A DNA stretch of 64,000 bases from Sphingomonas folli (GTDB taxonomy: Bacteria > Pseudomonadota > Alphaproteobacteria > Sphingomonadales > Sphingomonadaceae): contig NZ_JAHXZL010000002.1 of NCBI RefSeq assembly GCF_019429525.1, positions 310,001 to 374,000 on the forward strand, given 5' to 3'. Each line of letters begins with the position of its first letter. Positions within the stretch are counted from its first letter, which is position 1. The notes beneath the pieces were generated by a model. It did no database searches and was not told the origin of the DNA. It saw nothing but the letters and a program-made list of their open reading frames with translations. The translations under genes and the position numbers were made by a program. Below are positions 1 to 8,143 of the stretch, piece after piece.

Positions 1-483
1 GCGGTGGCGCGTGGTGGCGCCCCATTCCTGCGGCAGGTCGAACAGCGAGTACCAGTAGATCCGGGGCACGCGCCCGATCAGCAGCTCGGCGGTCTTCTCG
101 ACGCCGAACACCTGCACCTCCTCCGCGCCGAAGGAGCCGACGCCGACCTCGGTGACCCACACCGGCTTGTCGGTGACCGCCTCGATCTCGGCGACCTTGG
201 CGGGCCAGTCGTGGATCGACCACAGGTTCCAGTCGAGCGGGAAGCCGTGCACCGCGAGCACGTCGACCGCGTCGAGGCAGCCGTGCGCCTCGAGCCGCCG
301 CACCCACAGCGGGTCGATCGGCGACATCCCGCCGAGCACGCGGGTCACGTCGGGGTTGACCGAGGCGATCGCCGCGCCGGCGCGTGAGACCGTGTCGGCG
401 AACTTGCTCCAGTCGGGGTCGACCTCCGGGTCCCAATGCGATTTGTTGTTGGGCTCGTTCCAGATCATCGCGGCTTCGATCAC
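1..483 (-). CDS. glycosyl hydrolase (beta-xylosidase-like), 3' part cut by window edge
   Basis: The reading frame is open to the window edge, so the C-terminus is missing; about 161 residues are visible. Near the N-terminus it reads IWNEPNNKSHWD, the NEP motif that carries the acid/base glutamate in clan GH-A hydrolases (GH5/GH39-like). Further on, VWVTEVGVGS resembles the strand carrying the nucleophile Glu. I chose the GTG at 481-483, about 30 bp after the methyltransferase stop. No better start is visible, and the real N-terminus could lie elsewhere because the NEP motif usually comes later in such enzymes. It is probably co-transcribed with the methyltransferase gene upstream and, by context, acts on or is carried by a glycan-assembly cluster that continues beyond the edge. 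The exact substrate is not known. Confidence 0.7.
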   Translation of the reverse strand, partial: MIEAAMIWNEPNNKSHWDPEVDPDWSKFADTVSRAGAAIASVNPDVTRVLGGMSPIDPLWVRRLEAHGCLDAVDVLAVHGFPLDWNLWSIHDWPAKVAEIEAVTDKPVWVTEVGVGSFGAEEVQVFGVEKTAELLIGRVPRIYWYSLFDLPQEWGATTRHR

Positions 484-513
484 GCGCTCATTCCCCTCAC
501 GCTCGTGGCTTCC

Positions 514-1302
514 TCAGGCTCGTGGCTGGGCCGGATAGACGGCGGCGGGCCCATGCTGCGTATAGGGCACGTCGGCGACGCGGCAGAGATAGACGTCGTC
601 CTGCGGGTGCGCCAGCACCGCGAACCCCGAGGCGCGCAGCATCGCCTCCGAGCCGGCGCGGTTGGGTGCCCACCAGTTCGTCCAGTCGCCCGCGAACTTG
701 CGCTCGATGAAGTGCATCTTCGGATAGGCCGGATCGTCGAAATAGGGGGGCGGCGTGTAGGTGCCGGGCAGGAAGAAGGGATGGTCCTCGGGCACGTCGC
801 TCAACCCGGTCGAGCCCTGCTGCATCGTCTGGAACAGCATCAGGTCGCGCGCGACATGCTCGCGGATGAGGTCGAGCGCGAGCAGAGGGTGGCGAAGGTG
901 GTAGAGCACGCCCATGAAGATCACGAGGTCGAAGCGCTCGCCCAGCGCGGCCACGTCATAGACCGACAGCTGCCGGAACTCGACGCTGTCGCCGAAGCCG
1001 AGCGTCTCGGTGGCGAGCCGCGCCTGCGCGAGATAGCGTTCGTCCCAGTCGATCCCGACGACGCGCGCCGCCCCGCGACGCTTCATCTCGACCGAGTAGA
1101 AACCGGCGTTGCAGCCGATGTCGAGGACCGACTTGCCGGTGAGATCGTCGGGCACGCAGCTGGCGAAGGCGGCGAACTTCTCGCGCGGATAGTCGCCGAG
1201 GAAGTGATCGGGGGCGGTGGTCAACCCGTCGCCGAGATCGATGTTGTGAAACCATGGCGCGAGCGCGTCGACCCGCTCGCGCAGCCCCTCGGCAGATGGC
1301 AT
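514..1302 (-). CDS. SAM-dependent methyltransferase, TIGR04290-like (CmoB-related)
   Basis: 262 aa. The Rossmann SAM site is VLDIGCNAGFYSVEM (around residues 58-72), with the acidic end of strand 2 in VVGIDWDERYL. FMGVLYHLRHPL is typical of CmoB-like enzymes. The combination of this domain with a WWAPNRAG segment in the C-terminal half matches my memory of the glycosyltransferase-associated TIGR04290 methyltransferases. The gene is followed by a glycosyl hydrolase 30 bp downstream on the same strand and preceded, 56 bp upstream, by the TPR-SPOR gene. The substrate is unknown. True CmoB acts on tRNA uridine, but this protein is shorter than CmoB and its neighbours argue for a sugar or small-molecule acceptor. 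Confidence 0.75.
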   Translation of the reverse strand: MPSAEGLRERVDALAPWFHNIDLGDGLTTAPDHFLGDYPREKFAAFASCVPDDLTGKSVLDIGCNAGFYSVEMKRRGAARVVGIDWDERYLAQARLATETLGFGDSVEFRQLSVYDVAALGERFDLVIFMGVLYHLRHPLLALDLIREHVARDLMLFQTMQQGSTGLSDVPEDHPFFLPGTYTPPPYFDDPAYPKMHFIERKFAGDWTNWWAPNRAGSEAMLRASGFAVLAHPQDDVYLCRVADVPYTQHGPAAVYPAQPRA

Positions 1303-1358
1303 CCGATCCCCTTCGCCCCGTTCGTTACGCCAACGAACGATTAGAGAAGGCGTTCCAT

Positions 1359-2540
1359 CTACTTAGCCGCGAGACGCAGGCCTGCTCGCCACGGCGCCGG
1401 GCGATCCCCCGCGGCCAGCCGCACGAAGCAGCGACCGCCGCGCGCGCGATAGCCGCGGCACAGCTGGATCGCGTCGCCGCGCGCCACGCCGCCGACCGAG
1501 AGTCGATACAGAGTCGTGCTCCTGTCCGCCGGTATGCCGGTGGGGCGGAGCCGGCCGAGCATGGGCCAGCGCCGCAGCGCGCCGCGCCAACCGTCGCGCG
1601 CCACCGCGGCATTCTCATAGGCGCCGAGCTGGATGACATAGCCGACGGGTGTCAGCGGCCTCGGACGAGTCGCCGCGGCGCGCGCCGGGGCCGGCTCGGC
1701 GACGGGCGGTACCGGTCGCGACACCAGCGGCGGTGCCGCGGGCGGGACGATCTGCGACACGAAAGCGGGCGGCGGCGGGGCGTCGACCGCGACCGCGGCG
1801 GCCGCCGGCGCCACGAGCGCGAGCGCGATCGGCAGCCCGGGGTCGCTCGTCGGCGTGATGCCGAGCAGCGCGGCGACCTGGTCCGACGCCGCGCGCGGCT
1901 GCGCCAGTGCCGCCCAGGCGGCGAGCCGGCGGTCGACCGCGTCGGCGGGCAGGTCATAGGCGGCCAGCGCGCGCGCCTGCGGCCACTGGCCCGCGAGCGC
2001 TAGGGTGAAGGCGAGGTTCTGCCGCGTCTTGGCGTCCGCCTGCGGGCCGCGCGCGGCGGGCATCAGCACCTGGAGCGCGCCCGGCAGGTCGCCGGCGAGC
2101 GCGAGCGCCAGCCCGCGATCGGCCGCGGCGATGCCTTCGGCATGCGCGTCGAGCGTGGCGCGCGCGCGGTCCCACCGGCCGAGCGCGACCTGCGCCAGCG
2201 CGAGGTCGAGCGCGGCGGCATGGTCGTCGTGGCGCAGCGTCAGCGCGTCCTCGAACGAGCGCGCCGCCGAGGCGAACCGCCCGGCGCGCAGATAGGCGAT
2301 CCCGAGCAGCCGGCGGTGCTCGCCGTCCGCGGGCGCGTCCGCGACCGCGACCTCGCTCTCGCGCACCGCGCGATCCCAGCGGCGCTTGGCGAGCGCCGCG
2401 CGCGCGCGCCCGGCGTGGCGCGCGGCGTCCGCGGCGCGCGCGCTGCCGTCGCTCGTCGCAGCGGCGGGCACGACGACCTCGGCGAGGCCCGCGCCCAGCA
2501 GCACGAGGCTGAGCGCGCCGATCACCGCGACGCGCCTCAC
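1359..2540 (-). CDS. TPR and SPOR domain envelope protein
   Basis: 393 aa from a GTG at 2540 that overlaps the stop of the upstream RHH gene (GTGA). Residues 4-27 form a hydrophobic anchor or signal (VAVIGALSLVLLGAGLAEVVV). Residues about 40-230 are alanine-rich helical pairs with TPR spacing (RRLLGIAYLRAGRFASAARSFEDAL). A Pro/Ala linker (about 245-310) leads to a C-terminal SPOR domain (YVIQLGAYENAAVARDGW through CRGYRARGGRCFVR). SPOR domains bind denuded peptidoglycan at division sites, so periplasmic exposure is expected. It is the last gene of a tightly overlapping parA-RHH-SPOR unit, which suggests a link between a ParA-type positioning ATPase and the cell wall. The link is inference; the domains are seen. 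Confidence 0.82.
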   Translation of the reverse strand: MRRVAVIGALSLVLLGAGLAEVVVPAAATSDGSARAADAARHAGRARAALAKRRWDRAVRESEVAVADAPADGEHRRLLGIAYLRAGRFASAARSFEDALTLRHDDHAAALDLALAQVALGRWDRARATLDAHAEGIAAADRGLALALAGDLPGALQVLMPAARGPQADAKTRQNLAFTLALAGQWPQARALAAYDLPADAVDRRLAAWAALAQPRAASDQVAALLGITPTSDPGLPIALALVAPAAAAVAVDAPPPPAFVSQIVPPAAPPLVSRPVPPVAEPAPARAAATRPRPLTPVGYVIQLGAYENAAVARDGWRGALRRWPMLGRLRPTGIPADRSTTLYRLSVGGVARGDAIQLCRGYRARGGRCFVRLAAGDRPAPWRAGLRLAAK

Positions 2541-2917
2541 GCCGCGTCCGCCGCGTAGCGGTCGAGCGCCTCGGTCAGCAGCACCTGCGCCGAGACGCCC
2601 CGCGCCGCCGCGGCCTGGCGCAGCCACCCGTGCCGCGCCCCGTCGAGCCGGAGCGTGAAGGCGACGCGCTTGCCCGGCGCCAGCGCGACCGCACGCGGCG
2701 CAGCCGCCGGCCCCAGCTCCGCGGCGAGCCGCTCGCGCGCGGCGAGCACCGGCGGCAGCGCGGCGGGCGTCCCCTCCCCCATGTCGTTCCAGCCCAGATC
2801 GTCGCCCGCGCTCGCCAGCGCGGCGAGCGTGTCGGCGCGACGCATCGCGGGACGCGCCTGACCCTTGCGCGCGAGCAATCCGGCGCTGAGCGCGGCCATC
2901 GGCTTCGTCCCGAACAT
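2537..2917 (-). CDS. small protein with C-terminal ribbon-helix-helix-like domain, partner of ParA
   Basis: 126 aa. The start ATG at 2917 shares one base with the parA stop (TGATG), and the stop overlaps the GTG of the SPOR gene, so all three are translationally coupled. The C-terminal 45 residues have the pattern of a ribbon-helix-helix domain: a short strand (KRVAFTLRLDG), then helix (RHGWLRQAAAARG), turn (VSAQ) and second helix (VLLTEALDRYAAD). The N-terminal 80 residues are Ala-rich with no recognised domain. Small RHH proteins next to ParA often act as the centromere-binding or regulatory partner (ParG/omega type). Here that role is inferred from position and fold only. Confidence 0.65.
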   Translation of the reverse strand: MFGTKPMAALSAGLLARKGQARPAMRRADTLAALASAGDDLGWNDMGEGTPAALPPVLAARERLAAELGPAAAPRAVALAPGKRVAFTLRLDGARHGWLRQAAAARGVSAQVLLTEALDRYAADAA

Positions 2918-3627
2918 CAGGCCACCACGCGACGGCCGAAGCCCGCCCCCTGCGGCCGCGTCGGCGTCGTGCCCGGCTTGGGCGCGGCGAAGACGGTGCG
3001 GCGGAAGTTCTTCTCCAGCCGATCGGAGACATAGCTCCACAGCTCGGCGATCTCCGCGGCGGAACGGCCCCTGGGATCGACCTCCATCACGGTGCGCCCA
3101 TCGATCATCGAGGCGGCGAAGTCGGTGCGCTGGTGCACCGTGATCGGCGCCACCGTGCCGTGCTGCGACAGCGCGATCGCGGCGTCCGAGGTGATCCGCG
3201 CCTTCGGCGTCGCGGCGTTGACGACGAACAGCAGCGGCTTGCCCGAGCGCTCGCACAGGTCGACGGTGGCGCCGACCGCGCGCAGGTCGTGCGGGCTCGG
3301 GCGCGTCGGGATCACGATCAGCTCGGCGACCTGGACGACGCTCTGGATCGCCATGGTGATGGCCGGCGGCGTGTCGATCACCGCCAGCTTGAAGCCCTGC
3401 GCGCGCAGCGCCTCCAGGTCGGCGGCGAGGCGCGACACGCTGGTCTGGGCGAAAGCGGGGAACTCGTCCTGCCGCTCGTTCCACCAGTCCGCGAGCGAGC
3501 CCTGCGGGTCGATGTCGATCAGCACCACCGGCCCGGCGCCGGCGAGCTGCGCCTGCACCGCCAGATGCCCCGAGAGCGTGGTCTTGCCCGATCCGCCCTT
3601 CTGCGATGCCATCGCGAGTACGCGCAT
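2917..3627 (-). CDS. parA: ParA/MinD-family ATPase
   Basis: 236 aa. The deviant Walker A KGGSGKTT lies at residues 10-17, with the signature lysine of ParA/MinD proteins at its start. Walker A' is VLIDIDPQGSLADWW and the Walker B region is LAVIDTPP. There is no N-terminal helix-turn-helix extension, so this resembles the short type Ib/orphan ParAs. No parB follows; instead a ribbon-helix-helix protein and a TPR-SPOR protein overlap directly. That makes chromosome partition by the usual ParABS system unlikely and positioning of another cargo more plausible. It is not the chromosomal parA of the gid-parAB locus. Divergently, about 130 bp away, lies the end of queH. Confidence 0.85.
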   Translation of the reverse strand: MRVLAMASQKGGSGKTTLSGHLAVQAQLAGAGPVVLIDIDPQGSLADWWNERQDEFPAFAQTSVSRLAADLEALRAQGFKLAVIDTPPAITMAIQSVVQVAELIVIPTRPSPHDLRAVGATVDLCERSGKPLLFVVNAATPKARITSDAAIALSQHGTVAPITVHQRTDFAASMIDGRTVMEVDPRGRSAAEIAELWSYVSDRLEKNFRRTVFAAPKPGTTPTRPQGAGFGRRVVA

Positions 3628-3727
3628 GTCGCCGCCGTGTCCCCCGTTGTTCCGTCGCCGGGCATGCCAGCACGGGATGGATGAAGCGTTAATGATGGTC
3701 GCGAACTAGTCGGAGGGCGGCACTTAT

Positions 3728-3750
3728 TCCTCCCCGCCATGCGGGGAGGA
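3728..3750 (-). terminator. perfect hairpin downstream of queH
   Basis: TCCTCCCCGC and GCGGGGAGGA form a 10-bp perfect stem around a 3-nt loop, 8 bp past the queH stop. On the minus strand it is followed by AATAAG rather than a run of T, so it is a stable 3' hairpin and only possibly an intrinsic terminator. Confidence 0.5.
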
Positions 3751-3757
3751 TCGTCGA

Positions 3758-4420
3758 TCATCCCTTCGGCTCGTCGCCGTAATAGAGCTCGCCGATGCGG
3801 ATCTCCTCGCGTCCCTGCGAGACGCGGTGCGCGTTGGTGTCGCGCAGCGAGTAGACGCAGCCGCAATATTCCTGCTGGTAGAAATGCTCGCGCTTGCTGA
3901 TCTCGATCATCCGCGCCGCGCCGCCGCCCTTGCGCCAGTTGAAGGTCCAGTAACTGACCCCGGGGTAATGCGCCGCCGCGCGCTCGCCGCAGTCGTTGAT
4001 CTGCGCCATGTTCTTCCAGCGCGAGATGCCGAGCGACGAGGTGATGACCGGGAAGCCGTGCTCGTGCGCGTACAGCGCGGTGCGCTCGAAGCGCATGTCG
4101 AAGCACATCGTGCAGCGGATCCCGCGCTCGGGCTCCTGCTCCATCCCGCGCGCGCGCTTGAACCAATTGGCGGTGTCATAGTCGGCGTCGACGAAGGGCA
4201 CGCCGTGGGTCTCGGCGAAGCGGATATTCTCCTCCTTACGGAGCAGATATTCCTCTTTGGGGTGGATGTTGGGATTGTAGAAGAAGATGGTATAGTCGAT
4301 CCCGCTCGCAGTCATCGCCTCCATGACCTCACCCGAGCAGGGCGCGCAGCAGGAGTGGAGCAGTACCTTCTGCGCATCGTCCGGGGGCGTGAGGATCGGT
4401 CGCTGGAGCTCGCTGGTCAT
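3758..4420 (-). CDS. queH: epoxyqueuosine reductase QueH
   Basis: 220 aa from the ATG at 4420, which has an AGGGGG-like Shine-Dalgarno about 7 bases upstream; an earlier in-frame start would nearly reach the dinB promoter. QueH (old DUF208) performs the last step of queuosine synthesis, reducing epoxyqueuosine in tRNA, as a non-orthologous replacement for QueG. The N-terminal [11 protein letters not shown] carries the adjacent cysteines, and further conserved cysteines occur in RCTMCFDMR and YCGCVYSL; together these are the expected ligands of the 4Fe-4S and mononuclear iron sites. [10 protein letters not shown] is also family-typical. It is divergent from dinB with about 70 bp between starts. 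Confidence 0.93.
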   Translation of the reverse strand: MTSELQRPILTPPDDAQKVLLHSCCAPCSGEVMEAMTASGIDYTIFFYNPNIHPKEEYLLRKEENIRFAETHGVPFVDADYDTANWFKRARGMEQEPERGIRCTMCFDMRFERTALYAHEHGFPVITSSLGISRWKNMAQINDCGERAAAHYPGVSYWTFNWRKGGGAARMIEISKREHFYQQEYCGCVYSLRDTNAHRVSQGREEIRIGELYYGDEPKG

Positions 4421-4491
4421 GCCGCGCCCCCTAGCCGATCGCGCCGCGAAAGTCATCGCGTCACGGCCACCTGCCACCCTATATCGCGCGC

Positions 4492-5568
4492 GTGACCGCG
4501 TCCGGGACCCGCAAGATCATCCATATCGACATGGACGCCTTCTACGCGTCGGTCGAGCAGCGCGACGCGCCCGAGCTGCGCGGGCGCCCGGTCGCGGTGG
4601 GCGGCGCGCGCGCGCGCGGGGTCGTGGCAGCGGCGAGCTACGAGGCGCGCGCCTTCGGGGTGCGCTCGGCGATGCCATCGGTCATCGCGCTGCGACGCTG
4701 CCCCAACCTGGTGTTCGTGCCGCCGCGCTTCGACGTCTATCGCGCGGTCAGCCAGCAGATCCACGCGATCTTCGGTGACTATACCGACCTGATCGAGCCG
4801 CTCTCGCTCGACGAGGCCTATCTCGACGTCACCGAGGACGTGCGCCGACTCGGCTCGGCGAGCGCGATCGCCGAGCAGATCCGCGCGCGCATCGCCGCCG
4901 AGACCCAGCTCACCGCCTCGGCCGGGGTGAGCTACAACAAGTTCATCGCCAAGCTCGCCTCGGACCAGAACAAGCCGGACGGACTGTGCGTGATCCCGCC
5001 GGGGCGCGGCGCGGCCTTCGTCGCCTCGCTGCCGGTGAAGCGCTTCCACGGCGTCGGGCCGGTGACCGCGGCGAAGATGGCCCGACTGGGCATCGAGACC
5101 GGCGCCGACCTGCGCGAGCGCGACATCGCGTTCCTCCGCGCGCATTTCGGCAGTTACGCCGACTATCTCCACGGCGCCGCGCGCGGGATCGACGATCGCC
5201 CGGTGCGCGCGCACCGCGAGGCCAAGTCGGTGGGCGCCGAGCGCACCTTCGAGACCAACCTGTCCGAGACGCCCGCGATCGAGGAGGCGCTCGAGCGCGT
5301 CGCCGACGCGGCCTGGGCGCGGATCGAGCGCGCGGCGGCGCGCGGCCGCACCGTCACGCTCAAGCTGCGCCGCGCCGACTTCGCGACGATCACGCGCGCT
5401 CGCTCGCTGGCCGCGCCGGTGGAGAGCCGCGCGCAGATGGTGACGATCGGGCGCGCGCTGCTGGCACCCCTGTTGCCAGTGGACGGCGGGATCAGGCTGC
5501 TAGGGCTGACGCTCTCGGGGCTGCAGCGCGACGAGGCGCCGGCACAGGCGGCGCTGCCGTTGGCCTGA
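4492..5568 (+). CDS. dinB: DNA polymerase IV (Y-family)
   Basis: 358 aa, GTG start. Y-family translesion polymerase. [16 protein letters not shown] (around residue 12) provides the first catalytic aspartate and the steric-gate region, and [11 protein letters not shown] the paired Asp-Glu. The helix-hairpin-helix-like [17 protein letters not shown] and the C-terminal little-finger domain (KSVGAERTF through [11 protein letters not shown]) are complete. The length is normal. There is no C-terminal beta-clamp motif that I can identify with certainty. SOS control is usual for dinB, but I cannot point to a LexA box in the 72 bp upstream. Confidence 0.95.
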   Translation: MTASGTRKIIHIDMDAFYASVEQRDAPELRGRPVAVGGARARGVVAAASYEARAFGVRSAMPSVIALRRCPNLVFVPPRFDVYRAVSQQIHAIFGDYTDLIEPLSLDEAYLDVTEDVRRLGSASAIAEQIRARIAAETQLTASAGVSYNKFIAKLASDQNKPDGLCVIPPGRGAAFVASLPVKRFHGVGPVTAAKMARLGIETGADLRERDIAFLRAHFGSYADYLHGAARGIDDRPVRAHREAKSVGAERTFETNLSETPAIEEALERVADAAWARIERAAARGRTVTLKLRRADFATITRARSLAAPVESRAQMVTIGRALLAPLLPVDGGIRLLGLTLSGLQRDEAPAQAALPLA

Positions 5569-5570
5569 GC

Positions 5571-5596
5571 CGTGTTCCGGCGGCCGCCGGAGCACG
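5571..5596 (+). terminator. GC-rich palindrome just after dinB
   Basis: A 26-bp near-perfect palindrome with two opposing single-base mismatches starts 3 bp after the dinB stop (TCCGGCGG/CCGCCGGA core). There is no T-tract; it may stabilise the 3' end or act as a Rho-assisted stop. Confidence 0.4.
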
Positions 5597-5758
5597 CCGA
5601 AGCTGAGAGGAGAGGCATCGCCGCGGCTCGGTGCGAACGACCCTCGCCGCGCCCTCCCGTCGTCGCTCGACCTGCCTTGGCCTCCTCGGACAGGACGAGT
5701 CGATTCGGCCTATGCCGCGCGCATCGGCTATCGCCGCCGCAGACGAGGAGAATCACCG

Positions 5759-6568
5759 ATGAAGCCACCGATCGGCCCGACCACCCGCCTGTGCATGTCG
5801 CTGGCCGCGCGACCCGGCACGTTCGGCTCGCGCTTCCACAACCATCTCTACGATTCGCTCGGCCTCGACTATGTGTACAAGGCTTTCTCCACCACCGACC
5901 TGGAAGGAGCGGTGCGCGGCATCCGCGCGCTCGACATCCGCGGCTGCGCGGTATCGATGCCGTTCAAGGAGGACGTGATCCCGCTGCTCGACGGGCTGCG
6001 CGACTCCGCCGCGGCGATCGACAGCGTCAACACCATCGTCAACGACGAGGGCACGCTGCTGGGCTACAACACCGATTACAGCGCGGTGCGCGCGCTGGTC
6101 GAGCCGCTCGCGCGCGCGTGCTTCGTGCTGCGCGGCAGCGGCGGCATGGCCAAGGCGACCGCGACCGCGCTGGTCGACGCCGGCTTCACCGAGGGCGTGA
6201 TCGTCGCGCGCAACGCCGCCAAGGGGCGCGCGCTGGCGGACGCGCTCGGCTGCGACTGGCGGGCCGAGGGCGAGTCGCTCCGCGCGCCGGTGCTGGTCAA
6301 CGTCACCCCGTTGGGCATGACCGGCCGCGACGCCGAGGCGCTCGCCTTCACGCGCGCGCAGGTGGAGGCGGCCGAGATCGTGATCGACGTCGTCGCCAGG
6401 CCGGTCGAGACGCCGCTGCTGACGCTCGCCCGGGCGCTCGGCAAGCGCGTGGTGACCGGCGCCGAGATCGCCAAGCTCCAGGCGCTGGAGCAGTTCGTGC
6501 TCTACACCGGGGTGCGGCCGAGCGAGGCGCAGGTCGCGGCGGCGGAGGCCTACGCGCTCGCGGCGTAG
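5759..6568 (+). CDS. shikimate dehydrogenase-like oxidoreductase
   Basis: 269 aa. It has the AroE layout: an N-terminal substrate domain with SMPFKED (lysine equivalent of the AroE NVTVPHK motif, about residue 67), then NTIVN and GYNTDY (the aspartate partner), then a Rossmann segment with LRGSGGMAKATATAL. The divergent substrate motif (CMSLAARPGTFGSRFHN in place of the AroE Ser-x-Ser site) and SMPFK instead of TVPHK resemble the SdhL/HI0607-type group, whose turnover on shikimate is low. It is therefore probably not the main aromatic-pathway enzyme. It stands alone after dinB, 190 bp downstream. Confidence 0.82.
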   Translation: MKPPIGPTTRLCMSLAARPGTFGSRFHNHLYDSLGLDYVYKAFSTTDLEGAVRGIRALDIRGCAVSMPFKEDVIPLLDGLRDSAAAIDSVNTIVNDEGTLLGYNTDYSAVRALVEPLARACFVLRGSGGMAKATATALVDAGFTEGVIVARNAAKGRALADALGCDWRAEGESLRAPVLVNVTPLGMTGRDAEALAFTRAQVEAAEIVIDVVARPVETPLLTLARALGKRVVTGAEIAKLQALEQFVLYTGVRPSEAQVAAAEAYALAA

Positions 6569-6649
6569 AGGCGCCCCCGCGCTCCCGCGGCACGGCAAGC
6601 GCGCGGTGTCACGACAGGGACGACAGAGTGCCGCGGCCGCTACTCGGCC

Positions 6650-7564
6650 CTATCGCGCCACCGCCGCACCGATCCGGTCCTCCACCGCGAGCGCGCCGAG
6701 CAGTACCGCGCCGAGCGGGCCGGCGTTGCCGCCGAGCGCGGCGGGGACGATGAACGTGTCCATGTCGGTCACCTCGGGCAGCGCGACATAGCCGTTGAGG
6801 TTCGCCGCGGTCGCCGCGCGCAGCCGCGGCAGCAGCCAGGGATTGCCCACCATCACCCCGCCGCCCAGCACGATCCGGCGCGGCACGCCGGTGAGTGTCA
6901 GCGTCGCGAACAAGGTCGACAGCGCGCCCACCACGGTCTCCCACGCCGGGTGATCGGCGCCGAGGTCCTCGCCCTTGATCCCCGTCCGCGCGGCGATCGC
7001 GGGCCCCGCGGCCAGCCCCTCGACGCAGGCGCCGTGATAGGGGCAGGCGCCGACCCAGTCGTCGCCCGCGAGGCGCGGGGGGCGGATATGGCCGAACTCG
7101 GAGTGGGTCAGCCCGTCGACCGGGCGCCCGTGCGCGATCATGCCCGCGCCCACGCCGGTCCCCACGGTGACATAAGCGAGGTCGGGCAGCCCCTGCCCCG
7201 CGCCCCAGCGCGCCTCCGCCAGCGCCGCGCCGACGACGTCGCTGTGGAAACCGACCGGCACGCCGTAGCGCGCGCCCAGCCGCCGGGCGACGTCGGTGTT
7301 GGCCCAGTGCGGCTTGGGCGTCGAGGTGATCTTGCCATAGTCGCCCGAGTGCGGGTCGATCGAGACCGGGCCGAAGCTCGCCACGCCGATCGCCGCGAAG
7401 CCGCGCCATTGGTCGAGGGCCGCCTCCAGCGCGGGCAGCGTCTCATCGGGGCGGGTGGTGGGGACGCGCACTTCCTCCAGGATCGCGTCGGGACCGCGCG
7501 ACAGCACCGCGATGCACTTCGTCCCGCCGAGTTCAACGCCCGCGATCAGCGGCATCTCCGCCAT
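6650..7564 (-). CDS. ROK-family sugar kinase, fructokinase type
   Basis: 304 aa. The N-terminal phosphate loop GVELGGTKC, the second ATP motif VTVGTGVGAGMI, and the ROK zinc motif HSEFGHIRP...CPYHGACVEGLAAGPAI are all present. In this pattern one His and three Cys bind zinc. The wording of the zinc loop and the TSTPKPHWANTD segment favour the fructokinase/mannokinase branch (Mak/ScrK-like). The start directly abuts the stop of the MarR-family gene upstream, so the two form one transcript. No transporter or hydrolase for the sugar is nearby. Confidence 0.88.
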   Translation of the reverse strand: MAEMPLIAGVELGGTKCIAVLSRGPDAILEEVRVPTTRPDETLPALEAALDQWRGFAAIGVASFGPVSIDPHSGDYGKITSTPKPHWANTDVARRLGARYGVPVGFHSDVVGAALAEARWGAGQGLPDLAYVTVGTGVGAGMIAHGRPVDGLTHSEFGHIRPPRLAGDDWVGACPYHGACVEGLAAGPAIAARTGIKGEDLGADHPAWETVVGALSTLFATLTLTGVPRRIVLGGGVMVGNPWLLPRLRAATAANLNGYVALPEVTDMDTFIVPAALGGNAGPLGAVLLGALAVEDRIGAAVAR

Positions 7565-8008
7565 TCAACTCTCCTCCTGTACCGCGGCGTCGATCCGCCG
7601 CAGCATGTCCGTGAACTGCTCGAGCTCGGCCGCGGTGAAACGGCCGAAGATGCGCCGCTCCAGCGCCTTGGCCTCGGGCGCGACCTGGGCGTAGAGCGCC
7701 TCGCCCGCCGCGGTCAGCCGCAGGTGGTGCGAGCGGCGGTCGGCATCGTTGGGGCTGCGCTCGAGCAGGCCGCGGCCGGTCAGTGCGATCGCGGCGCGGC
7801 TCACCGTCACTTTGTCCATCCGGCTGCGCTCGCCGAGCTCGACCTGGGTGACGGGCGCATGCTCCGCGATCAGCGTGACGAGCCGCCACTCCGGGATCGA
7901 TAGCCCGAACAGCGCGTCATAGGCGCGCGCGATGCGGTCGCTCACCCGGTTGGAGGTGACCGACAGCAGATAGGGCAGGAAGCGATCGAGGTGGAGGCGG
8001 TCGGCCAT
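7565..8008 (-). CDS. MarR-family transcriptional regulator
   Basis: 147 aa. Winged helix-turn-helix: IPEWRLVTLIAEHAP, the recognition region ERSRMDKVTVSRAAIALTGRGLLER, and the wing NDADRRSHHLRLTAAGEAL (the DxR signature). It is directly upstream of the ROK kinase with no spacer, and divergent from an alpha/beta hydrolase 135 bp away. Autoregulation plus control of the divergent hydrolase is the usual arrangement. An imperfect palindrome between the two genes (8050-8068) is a possible operator. The ligand is unknown. Confidence 0.9.
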   Translation of the reverse strand: MADRLHLDRFLPYLLSVTSNRVSDRIARAYDALFGLSIPEWRLVTLIAEHAPVTQVELGERSRMDKVTVSRAAIALTGRGLLERSPNDADRRSHHLRLTAAGEALYAQVAPEAKALERRIFGRFTAAELEQFTDMLRRIDAAVQEES

Positions 8009-8049
8009 GGGATCGCTGCGCTAACACGGGACAAGGTCGAGCGGAACCG

Positions 8050-8068
8050 GAATGGAAATGTTGCATTC
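8050..8068. promoter_or_regulatory. candidate MarR operator in the marR / hydrolase divergent region
   Basis: GAATG and CATTC arms in inverted orientation, 9 bp apart, with a second AATG/CATT pair inside the same 19 bp. It sits 42 bp upstream of the MarR start and 76 bp upstream of the hydrolase start. The size and placement suit a MarR dimer, but binding is inferred. Confidence 0.35.
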
Positions 8069-8143
8069 ACGTGACGTTGGTATGACGTCTATAAGTAAGA
8101 CTGGTAGCGACGCCACGGGAGGTGCGCGACGACGGAGTGAGCG

